DNA of 34,742 nt from DRTC01 sp964521025 (GCA_964521025.1 CAZFPK010000036.1:1-34742), one strand, 5' to 3'. Shown: positions 7,625 through 16,036, numbered from the stretch's first letter. Notes: generated from the sequence alone by a model not told the origin. Made by a program: numbers and translations.

Positions 7625-7795
7625 CTAGAATAGATCGTTTAGCCAGTCGCGGATAAATCCTACACAGGCTAGAAGAGCGAATTCAAAATCGGGAGTAGGA
7701 GTTCCTGCACAAAGTACACCTACAGTACATTCTCCGCCATCAATATCTTTTAATTCTTCTTCTGTTATTCCGGGGATTTCATTCAAATCTAACAT
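7625..7795 (-). CDS. Double-glycine-leader precursor peptide (RiPP/bacteriocin-like)
   Basis: A 56-aa peptide. Residues 1-21 are a typical double-glycine leader (ITEEELKDIDGG, Gly20-Gly21), and the 35-residue remainder begins E-C-T-V and ends W-L-N-D-L-F. It has three Cys (core positions 2, 8 and 23), the motif G-T-P-T-P, and a hydrophobic C-terminal half. The ATG at 7795 is chosen because AAGGAG sits 9 bases upstream. The in-frame ATG at 7804 would touch the ribosome site, and longer frames pass through it. The gene is followed by a terminator and then by a radical SAM/SPASM gene with a leader-binding-type domain, the classic order of a radical SAM-modified natural product. The modification and activity are unknown. 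Confidence 0.8.
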   Translation of the reverse strand: MLDLNEIPGITEEELKDIDGGECTVGVLCAGTPTPDFEFALLACVGFIRDWLNDLF

Positions 7796-8448
7796 TATAA
7801 TCATCTCCTTATTTCTTCTTAAGTCCACAATTCTTCCGCAATCCAAAAAAAGCAAGAAGTCTCCCCCTCATTTCCACTCTTAATCATTTCATTGTTTAAT
7901 GATTGTCAAATCCTCTTAACCGGGAGAATAATAGAGAGGGAAATTCACCGAATGAATTTATTCTGCCAATTACCGAATTTTGTATTTACTTCTATCCAGC
8001 GAATCATGATAAAATCCTTGCCGGAATAAAAGATGTATTTTGGGAATAAGTGTAAGTTGCTGTAAAATAAGAGGTTACGAAACGGGGGGGGCAGGAATGA
8101 AATTACAAATATCTAATCTCAAATTACTAATTAGATTTTGTATTTTCCGATTTTCAATACTAACTAAATTCCTGTCATCCATAAAATGATTTCTTTCCTT
8201 CTTAAATTTCCCCCGAGTCAGATTTGAAAAAATTCGGTGGTTACTTGCTGTCAATCATTTTTTCAAAAATATTTAAAAATTTAAAAATCTTTTCTAAATG
8301 GGCAGGAAATTTTAATATAACATAATTTTTAATTGATCTTACCTGAAGGTCATAATCATTTTTTTTTGAATCATAAAAAATATAATTATTGGAAAAAAAC
8401 TTGCGTAATTATTGCTTTATTTAAAAAAGATTCGAAGGGAGTTTGAAA
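7796..8448. other. Divergent intergenic region between precursor peptide and C25 protease
   Basis: About 650 bases lie between two divergently transcribed genes, so promoters for both should be here. It contains the precursor ribosome site and candidate promoter, a run of eight G at 8084-8091, and very AT-rich sequence from 8230 to 8430. An open frame without a start (7906-8049, plus strand) reads protein-like and ends F-W-E-stop; it may be a gene remnant. No RNA gene was recognised. Confidence 0.6.
7881..7909 (-). promoter_or_regulatory. Possible promoter of the precursor peptide gene
   Basis: On the minus strand a perfect TTGACA (7904-7909) is followed 17 bases later by TGATTA (7881-7886), about 85 bases before the precursor start. 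The -35 word is good but the -10 is poor against sigma-70 consensus, and FCB promoters can differ, so this is tentative. Confidence 0.3.
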
Positions 8449-11400
8449 ATGAAGAAAGCATTGTTTTGTTCGATTTATATTATATTTACTATATTGCTTT
8501 CCGGCTTAAAAATAACGATAGAAAATATCGATTTTCAAACCGAAGAGAAAAATAATTATTCGATAATAAAAACCGGAACGGATAATGTGTATCATAATCT
8601 CGAAGGTTCTCCGGCAATTCCTCTGCAATCCGTTTTTTTTGAAATTCCCCTGAATAAAAAAATCCGTACTGTAACAATCCATCCTCAAGAAAATACAGTA
8701 ATTTTCCTCGATAAAAAGCTTTATCCGATCCAAAAAGCAGTTCCTTTAAGATCTCGAGAGCAAATCGATTTTACTATTCCCAAATCAAAATATTACAATA
8801 GCGAAATCTTCCCGGAAAACCTGCTTTATGACTTTGCAGACGGACAAACGGGGAATAAAAAGATCGGGTATGTTTCCTTTTATACTTGTACATATTTCCC
8901 TCGACTGGAGGAAATTCAAATCCCGAAATATTTTGATTTAATTATCGAATTGGAAGATGATAATGATCAAGAAAATTTCCCTGGAAATCAGGTTACGAAT
9001 ATGATTTTGAAGTCTCTTAATTTGTCGGATAATATCAGGGACGGATCGATAAAATACCTGCTCATTACTCCCGAGCAATTTACGGATGAGTACAGCGAAT
9101 TGCTTAACTGGCGGAGAGTTCAGGGACTCGAGACTTTTCTTGAGACCGTTGAAAATATCGAAACTAATTATATCGGAATCGATATCCAGGAAAAAATACG
9201 AAATTATATAATCGATATTTATGAAACTCTTGGAATTTCTTATGTAACTCTCGGGGCAGATGTTGCTTTTATCCCGGAAAGAGAAGTTTTTGCTTTTGAT
9301 TGCGGATACGGCGGTTCATGGGATGAAAACGATCTTCCATCCGATATGTATTTTTCCTGTTTGAATGGTAATTGGAATGTGAATGGAAACGAAATCTATG
9401 GTGAAGAAGATGATGAAGTGGATTATTTCCCGGAAGTTTTCGTAGGACGCATTCCGGCAAATACGGAAGAAGAAGTTATTAGTTACATTTCTGCATTGAT
9501 CGATTATGAATCGGGGATTATTATTGATTATAACAAAGCCGGAGGAGTTTCCATGGCTTTATGGACCGGTTCGGACAGCGAGGTTTGTCAGCAGTATATT
9601 TATAATAATTATTTCCCTGATTTTTATGAGATAAATTTTCTTTACGGAGACGAGAATACAACGGAAAATGCCTATCAAATGCTGAATGAAAATCAGAATA
9701 TCGTGCAGCATACCGGACACGCAGGAACCTCGACACTTTCTTTGCAAGACGGCAGGATCTGGAATACCAATCTCAATTTGTTGGATAATGATTACGGTGG
9801 AATTTTTTACTCGATCGGCTGTTGGTCTGCTGCTATCGACTATAATTCAATTGGTGAGAATCTTGTTGTTTCACTCGATAAAGGAATGCTCGGATATGTG
9901 GGAAATTCTCGCTATGGTTGGGGAGCACCGTCTGCCTCCGGTTTTGGATTTTCCGAATTTTTCCAGAAAGAATTCTTCAAAAATATATTTTGGAATGAGA
10001 CCACGATTTTGGCGGAAGCAAATGCTCTTCAGAAAATCCCTTTTATCCCTTATTTTTCGGGAACTTCCATTTATAAATGGTGTGCTTATGAACTCAATGC
10101 TTTAGGAGATTCCTACTTTAACATCTTCATCGACAATCCAGGAATTCTCGACTATTCAGTAACAATTTTAGATTCGTTCTATATCCGGGTTTCCAGCGAT
10201 GGTAATCCTGTCGAGAAAGCAATTATCACAAAAGGGGAAACACAGGTCGAAACCAATTTGAACGGAAATGCTATTTTTTCCGATAATGGTTCGGATGAAA
10301 AAATTTATATCTACAAACATGGTTTTCAAACGGTTGTATTTGAAAGTTCGGAAATCGAGAATTTTCCTTATATCGGCAACATCACAGGGAATGAAGAAAT
10401 GTTTTACTTACAGGGAGAAAATCTGACCATCAACTCGACTTTTCATAATCCTACTTTTATGACTTATGATTTCTATGTGGAATACGAATTTAATGAAAAT
10501 GAAATTGACCTCACAACTTCCGAAAATCCTGACCATATTCTCGATTTTTCCAGTGTCGTTCTTTCTCCGATAAATATTCACATTAAATCCGTAAACGAAT
10601 ATTTTCAGATGGAAAACGGGAAAGAGATATTTCTTTTGGAAAAGATATTTAACAGCGAAAACGATACTTTAATCACTCAAGCTGCTTTTAACTTGAAAAT
10701 CAAATCTCCGGAATTGACGATCACAGGTTTAAGTTATGACGGATTTTCGATAACTCCGGGAGCGGTTATTCCAATGGATTTTATAGTAAAAAATACGGGA
10801 GATGTCGATGCAGTAGGACTTAATTGTAACTTTGTTTCAAATTCCGAACACCTGTCTTTTGCTGAAGATTTTTTTGCATTATGGCTGTTCTTACCTCCCG
10901 GAAGCGAGGAAGTACTCAGCAACCAGGTTTTAATTTCCGAAAATATTGAGGAAGATTTTATTTGTGATTTTAATATCGAGTTGCAGACTTCTTCTCGCGA
11001 ACTGAATTATACTTTTTCCAAAAAATTATATTTACCGGTTGGAGAGATTGGGATCTGCGATGATTTTGAGACGATCCTGAACTGGGATTGCCCTCCGGAA
11101 TGGCAGCAGGTTGAAACTTATGCTCAAAGTGGAGTTTTTTCCTTTTCCTGCCGACCGGAAAATATCGGAACTTACATTGCTGCATCTCCTGCTTTTGTCT
11201 ATGTTCCGGGAATGGAATTGTCTTTTTGTTACAAGTATAAAATGCCGATGTACGGTAACGATGGCATGTTTTTTACTCTCAATTATGAATATGAAATTGA
11301 TACATTGATTTTTCTTGGAGCTGGTGGAGCTCTTCAGGAAAGCGGGAGACCTTCCACGCAGATCTATATTGAAAACGACTGGGCAGAATATAATCTCGAT

Positions 11401-11862
11401 CTCGATGAATCAATTTTGCATGAAATTGATATTGGAACAACTTTTACGATTGAAATGGTCTTCAAATTTGCCGAAGAATACGAAGGTTTTAATCAATATT
11501 CCTCGATGGACGAGATTGGAGTTTTCGTGGATGATCTGATGCTTACATCCAATTTCGGTTCTTTTAATGATGATCCTCTTGTTCCAGGAATGATCAAAAT
11601 ATTTCCGACTCCGTTCAGTTCCGATACTTATCTGAAAATTGCTCTTTCAGTTTCGGAAAAAGAAAGAATCGTCATCGATATTTATAATGTGAAAGGTCAG
11701 TTGATCCGGAATATCTCGGATAGGATTTTTAATAAAGGCGAACATCTTTTTTATTGGAACGGGAAAAATCTTTCGGATCGCAATGTAAGATCAGGAGTTT
11801 ATTTTGCCAGGATAAAAAAAGGGTCGGAAGTGATGACAAAGAAATTCTTGAAAATAAAATGA
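8449..11862 (+). CDS. Gingipain-type (C25) secreted cysteine protease with sorting domain
   Basis: A 1137-aa secreted protease. Order: signal peptide (1-18), C25 propeptide-like region (about 25-190), C25 catalytic domain (about 200-550), Ig-like beta domains including a CARDB-like one near 755, a jelly-roll/MAM-like domain (about 866-1030), and a T9SS-type sorting domain (about 1045-1137, ending S-G-V-Y-F-A-R ... K-F-L-K-I-K). The catalytic dyad is visible: His424 in H-T-G-H-A-G and Cys458 in S-I-G-C-W, close to the 33-residue spacing of RgpB. The ATG at 8449 with GAAGGGAG upstream is preferred over the TTG six bases earlier. It should be exported and anchored or released by T9SS, digesting external protein. 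The propeptide implies self-activation. Confidence 0.9.
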   Translation: MKKALFCSIYIIFTILLSGLKITIENIDFQTEEKNNYSIIKTGTDNVYHNLEGSPAIPLQSVFFEIPLNKKIRTVTIHPQENTVIFLDKKLYPIQKAVPLRSREQIDFTIPKSKYYNSEIFPENLLYDFADGQTGNKKIGYVSFYTCTYFPRLEEIQIPKYFDLIIELEDDNDQENFPGNQVTNMILKSLNLSDNIRDGSIKYLLITPEQFTDEYSELLNWRRVQGLETFLETVENIETNYIGIDIQEKIRNYIIDIYETLGISYVTLGADVAFIPEREVFAFDCGYGGSWDENDLPSDMYFSCLNGNWNVNGNEIYGEEDDEVDYFPEVFVGRIPANTEEEVISYISALIDYESGIIIDYNKAGGVSMALWTGSDSEVCQQYIYNNYFPDFYEINFLYGDENTTENAYQMLNENQNIVQHTGHAGTSTLSLQDGRIWNTNLNLLDNDYGGIFYSIGCWSAAIDYNSIGENLVVSLDKGMLGYVGNSRYGWGAPSASGFGFSEFFQKEFFKNIFWNETTILAEANALQKIPFIPYFSGTSIYKWCAYELNALGDSYFNIFIDNPGILDYSVTILDSFYIRVSSDGNPVEKAIITKGETQVETNLNGNAIFSDNGSDEKIYIYKHGFQTVVFESSEIENFPYIGNITGNEEMFYLQGENLTINSTFHNPTFMTYDFYVEYEFNENEIDLTTSENPDHILDFSSVVLSPINIHIKSVNEYFQMENGKEIFLLEKIFNSENDTLITQAAFNLKIKSPELTITGLSYDGFSITPGAVIPMDFIVKNTGDVDAVGLNCNFVSNSEHLSFAEDFFALWLFLPPGSEEVLSNQVLISENIEEDFICDFNIELQTSSRELNYTFSKKLYLPVGEIGICDDFETILNWDCPPEWQQVETYAQSGVFSFSCRPENIGTYIAASPAFVYVPGMELSFCYKYKMPMYGNDGMFFTLNYEYEIDTLIFLGAGGALQESGRPSTQIYIENDWAEYNLDLDESILHEIDIGTTFTIEMVFKFAEEYEGFNQYSSMDEIGVFVDDLMLTSNFGSFNDDPLVPGMIKIFPTPFSSDTYLKIALSVSEKERIVIDIYNVKGQLIRNISDRIFNKGEHLFYWNGKNLSDRNVRSGVYFARIKKGSEVMTKKFLKIK

Positions 11863-12035
11863 TCAAAACAACACTTCTTTCCGAAGTTTCTTACAAAGGA
11901 ATTCTCAAAAATAAGATTCGGAAAGTTGAGTATCTTACCCAATTAGTTTCATTGATCATCGAACCTTCCGAATCCCCAGATATGAGAAAATTTGAAAGAA
12001 GGCTTCGGAAGGGAAAGTTTAAAATAGACCAATAA
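11859..12035 (+). CDS. Possible small coupled ORF, 58 aa, basic, unknown
   Basis: Its ATG overlaps the protease stop (ATGA), and cdd starts 22 bases after its end, so it fits a compact transcript. The product is rich in Lys and Arg, has no signal or membrane segment, and matches no family I recognise. It may be spurious: its second half carries the inverted repeat CCTTCCGAA (11964-11972) / TTCGGAAGG (12004-12012), a type otherwise found in gaps here. No Shine-Dalgarno site is visible; translation would rely on coupling. Confidence 0.35.
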   Translation: MIKTTLLSEVSYKGILKNKIRKVEYLTQLVSLIIEPSESPDMRKFERRLRKGKFKIDQ

Positions 12036-12057
12036 TCAAATAATAAAGGGAAAAATC

Positions 12058-12444
12058 ATGGATAAAAATCTGCTTATCGAAAAAGCCAAACAGGCTTCAT
12101 TAAATGCTTATGCACCTTATTCGGGTTTCAAAGTCGGAGCCGCACTTCTGACGAAATCAGGGAAAATATTCAGTGGCTGCAATGTGGAAAATTCATCTTA
12201 CGGATTATCGAACTGTGCCGAACGAACTGCTGTTTTCAAAGCGATTTCCGCTGGTGAGAATGAATTTTCCGAAATTGTTATTTATGTAGATTCGGAGAAA
12301 CTCTTTATGCCTTGCGGAGCTTGTCGGCAGGTTTTATCCGAATTCAACCTTGATATGAAAATTACCGTTATTTCCAGAAAGAAAACATTTGAAACAAGTT
12401 TAAAAGAGTTATTACCACATAATTTTAGATTGAAAAATATTTAA
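12058..12444 (+). CDS. cdd: Cytidine deaminase
   Basis: Converts cytidine and deoxycytidine to uridine forms with release of ammonia (pyrimidine salvage, cytosol). At 128 aa it matches the short homotetrameric, B. subtilis-type enzyme. The zinc site is complete: Cys53-Ala-Glu55 (S-N-C-A-E-R) with Glu55 as proton shuttle, and Cys86 and Cys89 in M-P-C-G-A-C-R-Q. The substrate-binding N-V-E-N-S-S-Y-G segment is at 42-49. The ATG at 12058 is preceded by AAAGGG at 7 bases. The gene follows the protease and a small ORF with little space, perhaps co-transcribed. Confidence 0.97.
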   Translation: MDKNLLIEKAKQASLNAYAPYSGFKVGAALLTKSGKIFSGCNVENSSYGLSNCAERTAVFKAISAGENEFSEIVIYVDSEKLFMPCGACRQVLSEFNLDMKITVISRKKTFETSLKELLPHNFRLKNI

Positions 12445-12537
12445 CACTAATAAAGATTATTTGCAATTTACTTTTCACAGATTATATTATTCGATACAAA
12501 TTTCAGGAATCGAACCTGATTTTGCTGGAGGATTTTT

Positions 12538-13482
12538 ATGCGTTACGATGTAGCCATTATCGGAGCAGGTCCAGCTGGATTAAGTGCAGCGATTTATGCC
12601 GCTCGTGGCGGTTTGCAGACAGTAGTTTTTGAAAGAGGATTGGTGGGCGGACAAATTGTACTAACCGCTGATGTTGAGAATTATCCCGGTTTTGAAGATA
12701 ATATGACAGGTTTTGATGTCATCGATAAAATGAAGAAACATGCGGATAAATTCAAAGCTGAGTTTAAAGAAGAAAGTGTAAACTCCATCACGGCAGATGG
12801 TTATGATAAAATATTAAAAACTGATCTGCATGAATACAGGGTTAAAGCTGTTATCATTGCCACAGGAGCAAATCCTAAAAAATTAGGTGTTCCTGGTGAA
12901 GAAAGATTGACCGGAAGAGGAGTTTCATATTGTGCAACTTGCGATGGTGCTTTATACAGGAATAAGGTAGTTGCTGTGATAGGAGGAGGAGATTCCGCAA
13001 TTGAAGAGGCTCTATTCCTGACCAGGTTTGTAAAAAAAGTATATGTCATTCATCGTCGTGATGAATTACGAGCAGTTAAAATTGTGCAGGATAGAGCTTT
13101 TAAAAATGATAAAATCGAGTTTATCTGGGATTCGGTTGTTCAGGAAGTTGAGGGAAAGGATTTTGTTGAAAATTTAAAACTCTTCAATCGAAAAACAGAA
13201 ATTATAAGTCGTCTGAAGGTTGAGGGAGTATTTATTTATGTTGGAATTATACCCAATAATCAGTTAGTCGCATCGGAAGTAGAACTGGATGAGCAAGGAT
13301 TCATCTTAACCGATGAATCGATGCATACGAAAATTCCCGGAGTTTATGCAGCCGGTGATGTAGTTCATAAAGTTCTGAGGCAGGTTGTAACAGCCGCATC
13401 GGACGGTGCAACAGCAGCCTTCTCAGCCGAGAAATGGATTGGAATTTATTATAAAGTTATTCGCCCGGTTGAAGTTAAATAG
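12538..13482 (+). CDS. trxB: Thioredoxin reductase
   Basis: An NADPH-dependent flavoenzyme that reduces thioredoxin (cytosol). At 314 aa it is the normal low-molecular-weight bacterial type. It shows the FAD-binding G-A-G-P-A-G (9-14), the redox pair Cys132-A-T-Cys135 with following Asp136, the NADPH-binding G-G-G-D-S-A (149-154) with H-R-R-D-E for the 2'-phosphate, and the C-terminal FAD motif A-A-G-D-V. The start has GGAGG 7 bases upstream. A 93-base gap separates it from cdd, so it may have its own promoter. It could supply reducing power for extracellular disulfide or cysteine chemistry, but its neighbours do not show this. Confidence 0.97.
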   Translation: MRYDVAIIGAGPAGLSAAIYAARGGLQTVVFERGLVGGQIVLTADVENYPGFEDNMTGFDVIDKMKKHADKFKAEFKEESVNSITADGYDKILKTDLHEYRVKAVIIATGANPKKLGVPGEERLTGRGVSYCATCDGALYRNKVVAVIGGGDSAIEEALFLTRFVKKVYVIHRRDELRAVKIVQDRAFKNDKIEFIWDSVVQEVEGKDFVENLKLFNRKTEIISRLKVEGVFIYVGIIPNNQLVASEVELDEQGFILTDESMHTKIPGVYAAGDVVHKVLRQVVTAASDGATAAFSAEKWIGIYYKVIRPVEVK

Positions 13483-13500
13483 AACCTTTCAAGGTTTTGT
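13483..13500 (+). terminator. Weak hairpin after trxB
   Basis: AACCT-TTCA-AGGTT followed by TTG starts just after the trxB stop, in a gap where two genes converge. The stem is only 5 bp and the T-run short, so termination here is plausible but weak. Confidence 0.3.
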
Positions 13501-13558
13501 GAGAGAAATCTATTATTTTTTTGATATTAAGAATTTATCAAAAAGAAAATAAATATTA

Positions 13559-13822
13559 TCAAATCTTAGCGTATTCTTTTATTTCTTCTCCTTCCACATA
13601 TAGATATTTTGGGTCTTCAGGTGAACCGGTCTTCTTGATCTTATCACTATCATTATCTTCAATCATCCTCCATAACTCCCAGGATTCTCCTGCTCCGTCT
13701 ATGCAAAATGAAATTTTTTTATTAATAAAATCGTCGATAATGAATTGGATCGAATTCAAGGGTTCAGCTTTGGTTACCGGAACACTGAACTTTTTTCTGT
13801 CATAAACATAGTTATCGGTCAT
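13559..13822 (-). CDS. Hypothetical 87-aa protein coupled to the upstream lipoprotein
   Basis: A small soluble protein with no signal peptide, membrane segment or recognised family. It opens M-T-D-N-Y-V-Y-D and contains 'CIDGAGESWELWRMIED'. The start at 13822 overlaps the stop of the upstream lipoprotein gene (ATGA) and has GGGAGG 5 bases upstream; the in-frame ATG at 13834 would lie within the ribosome site. The overlap suggests the two products act together, although this one appears cytosolic and the other exported. The frame is intact and composition resembles its neighbours, so it is probably a real gene of unknown function. Confidence 0.6.
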   Translation of the reverse strand: MTDNYVYDRKKFSVPVTKAEPLNSIQFIIDDFINKKISFCIDGAGESWELWRMIEDNDSDKIKKTGSPEDPKYLYVEGEEIKEYAKI

Positions 13823-14409
13823 TCTTCCTCCCATCTTTTCCTGAATTTATAAACTTTATAACTTTCCACATCATCTATCCAGAAAGTTACATTTGATTTT
13901 TTTGGAATGGAAACCACTACTCGTCCAAAAAGAGCGGAATTCTTAAAAAATCCTGTTGTTAGTTCTACCTTCGACCATTCTTTACCCGGTTTGATTTTCC
14001 TTGAAAACCTGTTAACTCTTTTTCCGGAAATATCAAAAGCAAGAAATAACAAAGTAATATGGGCATTTGACGATTTATCCGCTCGAACATAACAATGTGA
14101 ATAATAAATATTTTCAGGATGGATATTAAAAGCATCCGAAAACAGGTTGATCTTCTGATTGGGATTTCTTATCTTTAAACATCTTTCTCCATTGTGATGA
14201 ATCCCGTTCTCCCAAAAAACCAGGTTTTCGGGTTTATTCAAGATCAACCATTTATCAGGTATTTTATCAAATTCGTATTTGCCGGATTCGAAACCGGAAT
14301 TGGATATTATATTCTTCTTGTCGAGAATGTCATCTTCTGAAAATTGAGATAATGTTTGAAAAAAACAACCGGTGAGTAAAATTAAAAATAAATATAAAAT
14401 TTTTTTCAT
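13819..14409 (-). CDS. Lipoprotein with carbohydrate-binding-like jelly-roll domain
   Basis: A 196-aa protein. The signal peptide ends in the lipobox L-L-T-G-C (Cys15), so it is probably anchored to a membrane. The mature part begins with N-S-G-F-E-S-G and ends with F-W-I-D-D-V-E, bracketing a beta-sandwich typical of CBM4/9 or galactose-binding-like modules, with conserved G-E-R-C-L-K in between. A sugar or glycan ligand is inferred from the fold only. A strong GGAGG lies about 15 bases before the ATG, longer than usual. It overlaps a small downstream gene by four bases. The RodA gene is 176 bases upstream on the same strand. Confidence 0.65.
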   Translation of the reverse strand: MKKILYLFLILLTGCFFQTLSQFSEDDILDKKNIISNSGFESGKYEFDKIPDKWLILNKPENLVFWENGIHHNGERCLKIRNPNQKINLFSDAFNIHPENIYYSHCYVRADKSSNAHITLLFLAFDISGKRVNRFSRKIKPGKEWSKVELTTGFFKNSALFGRVVVSIPKKSNVTFWIDDVESYKVYKFRKRWEEE

Positions 14410-14585
14410 TATTATAATTATGGACCTCCTTCATTTGATGATAACTTAATACAACTTCCATGAAATTCCATTCTTCAAGAGAGATTAAGAAAGATTTATA
14501 ATTTGATTAGACAGGATATTTCCGATTATCTACATCCTACTTCCCATAATTCCCCTTTTAAGTGGGATTATGTGAAATCAGTATC

Positions 14586-15800
14586 CTATTCAAAAATACT
14601 TCTCTCTTTCAGATATTTCAGGATCATGCCCACGGAAAGCACATTTATGAGCAGGTTTGAACCTCCATAACTGATAAAAGGTAATGGTATTCCAGTAGTT
14701 GGAACAATCCCGATATTCATTCCGATATTAATGAAAATCTGGAATGTCAAATATGACAATATACCCATGCCGGCATACTTCATCTCAGGTCTTTTCAAGT
14801 TATTTATCCCTTTTGCTATTCTCATCAAGAACAAAAAAAATAATACCAAAAGAATCAGGCAACCAAAAAAACCAAATTCTTCACCGATCACGGAAAAAAT
14901 GAAGTCCGTATGGTGTTCCGGCAGGAAATTCATGTTCTTTTGTGTTCCTGATAAAAAGCCTTTTCCGAAAATATTTCCCGAACCAATGGCAATCTTCGAT
15001 TGGATTATTTGGTAACCCGCTCCAAAAGGATCACGCATAGGATCGAGAAATGCTAATATTCTATTCTGCTGATAAAATTTTAGACCATTCCAGATAACGG
15101 GTGTTATGAAAAAAACAAAAGCATTTAAAACTCCAGCAAATCCCATGGTAACCAGGGATAAGCGGGTTTTGTAAAGTATAAACAACAAGAGCGAAAGATA
15201 GACCAGAAAAATCGGAAAAGAAAATGATGTTATCATACTTAAAAGAGGACTGATGAGCAGAATTAGAAAAACTACGGGAAGTTTTGAAATTAATAACATT
15301 GCGAATAGGCTGATCAACAAGGTAAAACCAGTTCCCAGATCCGGTTCAAAAAAAATGAGTGCTACGGGTATGGAAACGACAGCAAAAGAACGGAACAATA
15401 TCTGCCATTCCGTGATGTATGGTTTGGAGATCAATTTCGCTGCAAAAAGAATCGACACTAACTTTGCCAGTTCCGAAGGTTGGAAATTGACCGGTCCAAA
15501 AGATATCCAGCGATGAGAACCTTTAATTTCCGGTAGGAACAAAACCAGGATTAGAAAGACTATCGTCAGAACATAAACCGGGATGATAAGCAAATCGATT
15601 ACAGCAATGGGAATTTTCAGTAAAACAAAAAGAAATAATAAAGAAATAAAAATCCAGAGGAGTTGTTTGAGATAAAAATTACGCGTCCGGATATCTTCTC
15701 CTGTCCTGCTGGTCGATGCAGAATAAATAGCTATCACTCCGCTGAGCATCAACAGGAACAAAAGCAGAACTACAAACCAGTCGATATTTTTTATATCCAT
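14586..15800 (-). CDS. rodA: RodA-type SEDS peptidoglycan glycosyltransferase
   Basis: A polytopic inner-membrane enzyme (404 aa, about ten membrane segments) that polymerises lipid II for cell elongation with a class B PBP. SEDS motifs seen are G-S-H-R-W-I (94-99), F-Q-P-S-E-L-A-K (106-113), E-P-D-L-G-T (152-157), the L-P-E-H-H-T-D-F-I-F loop whose Asp299 matches the essential SEDS aspartate, and P-F-I-S-Y-G-G-S near the C-terminus. Length is slightly above E. coli RodA. RodA is preferred over FtsW because of 'GTQ' and 'TTGIPLPFISYGGS' and the lack of division genes nearby, but the families are close. No clear Shine-Dalgarno site is present, and a terminator-like hairpin ends 22 bases before the ATG. 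Confidence 0.92.
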   Translation of the reverse strand: MDIKNIDWFVVLLLFLLMLSGVIAIYSASTSRTGEDIRTRNFYLKQLLWIFISLLFLFVLLKIPIAVIDLLIIPVYVLTIVFLILVLFLPEIKGSHRWISFGPVNFQPSELAKLVSILFAAKLISKPYITEWQILFRSFAVVSIPVALIFFEPDLGTGFTLLISLFAMLLISKLPVVFLILLISPLLSMITSFSFPIFLVYLSLLLFILYKTRLSLVTMGFAGVLNAFVFFITPVIWNGLKFYQQNRILAFLDPMRDPFGAGYQIIQSKIAIGSGNIFGKGFLSGTQKNMNFLPEHHTDFIFSVIGEEFGFFGCLILLVLFFLFLMRIAKGINNLKRPEMKYAGMGILSYLTFQIFINIGMNIGIVPTTGIPLPFISYGGSNLLINVLSVGMILKYLKERSIFE

Positions 15801-15821
15801 TGGTTCTTATTTTTTTATCTA

Positions 15822-15855
15822 AAAAATCGTGCAAGGGAAATCTTGCACGATTTTT
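15822..15855 (-). terminator. Terminator upstream of rodA, ending the pgs-side unit
   Basis: A perfect 14-bp stem (AAAAATCGTGCAAG 15822-15835 / CTTGCACGATTTTT 15842-15855) with a 6-base loop, ending in a T-run on the minus strand. It follows the beta-barrel gene and should end that transcript. Because it lies only about 20 bases before the rodA start, it may also work as an attenuator, or rodA must start transcription very close by. Confidence 0.8.
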
Positions 15856-15867
15856 ATCATTTCGGAT

Positions 15868-15891
15868 TTCATCCGGCTTCTGACGGATGAA
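15868..15891. repeat. 8-bp hairpin TTCATCCG / CGGATGAA
   Basis: A perfect stem (15868-15875 / 15884-15891) with an 8-base loop, followed on the plus strand by AGTTCTC. A longer palindrome with similar arms (TTCATCT-CCGG ... CCGG-AAGATG...AGTTC) lies at 17981-18021, on the other side of the two intervening genes. Confidence 0.5.
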
Positions 15892-16036
15892 GTTCTCTTT
15901 TAATAATAGTTCTCAATCCTATTCTTCGTTATTACCGGATCATGAAATCGAGTTCCAACGATCTTTGTTCTGAATAAGGGAATGTATTTATCCTGCTTTG
16001 TATAAACACTGGAGCTTTGAATACCGGTAAATGAAA

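Noticed and set aside
7625..7855. A 76-aa version of the precursor peptide, or a start at 7804
   Set aside because: The longer form translates through the AAGGAG ribosome site, and the ATG at 7804 directly abuts it. ATG 7795 has correct spacing and gives a normal 21-residue G-G leader.
8449..11862. Antisense frames of 60-140 codons within the giant surface-protein genes (also 21320-34742)
   Set aside because: Shadows of strongly supported genes, with no ribosome sites or recognisable domains.
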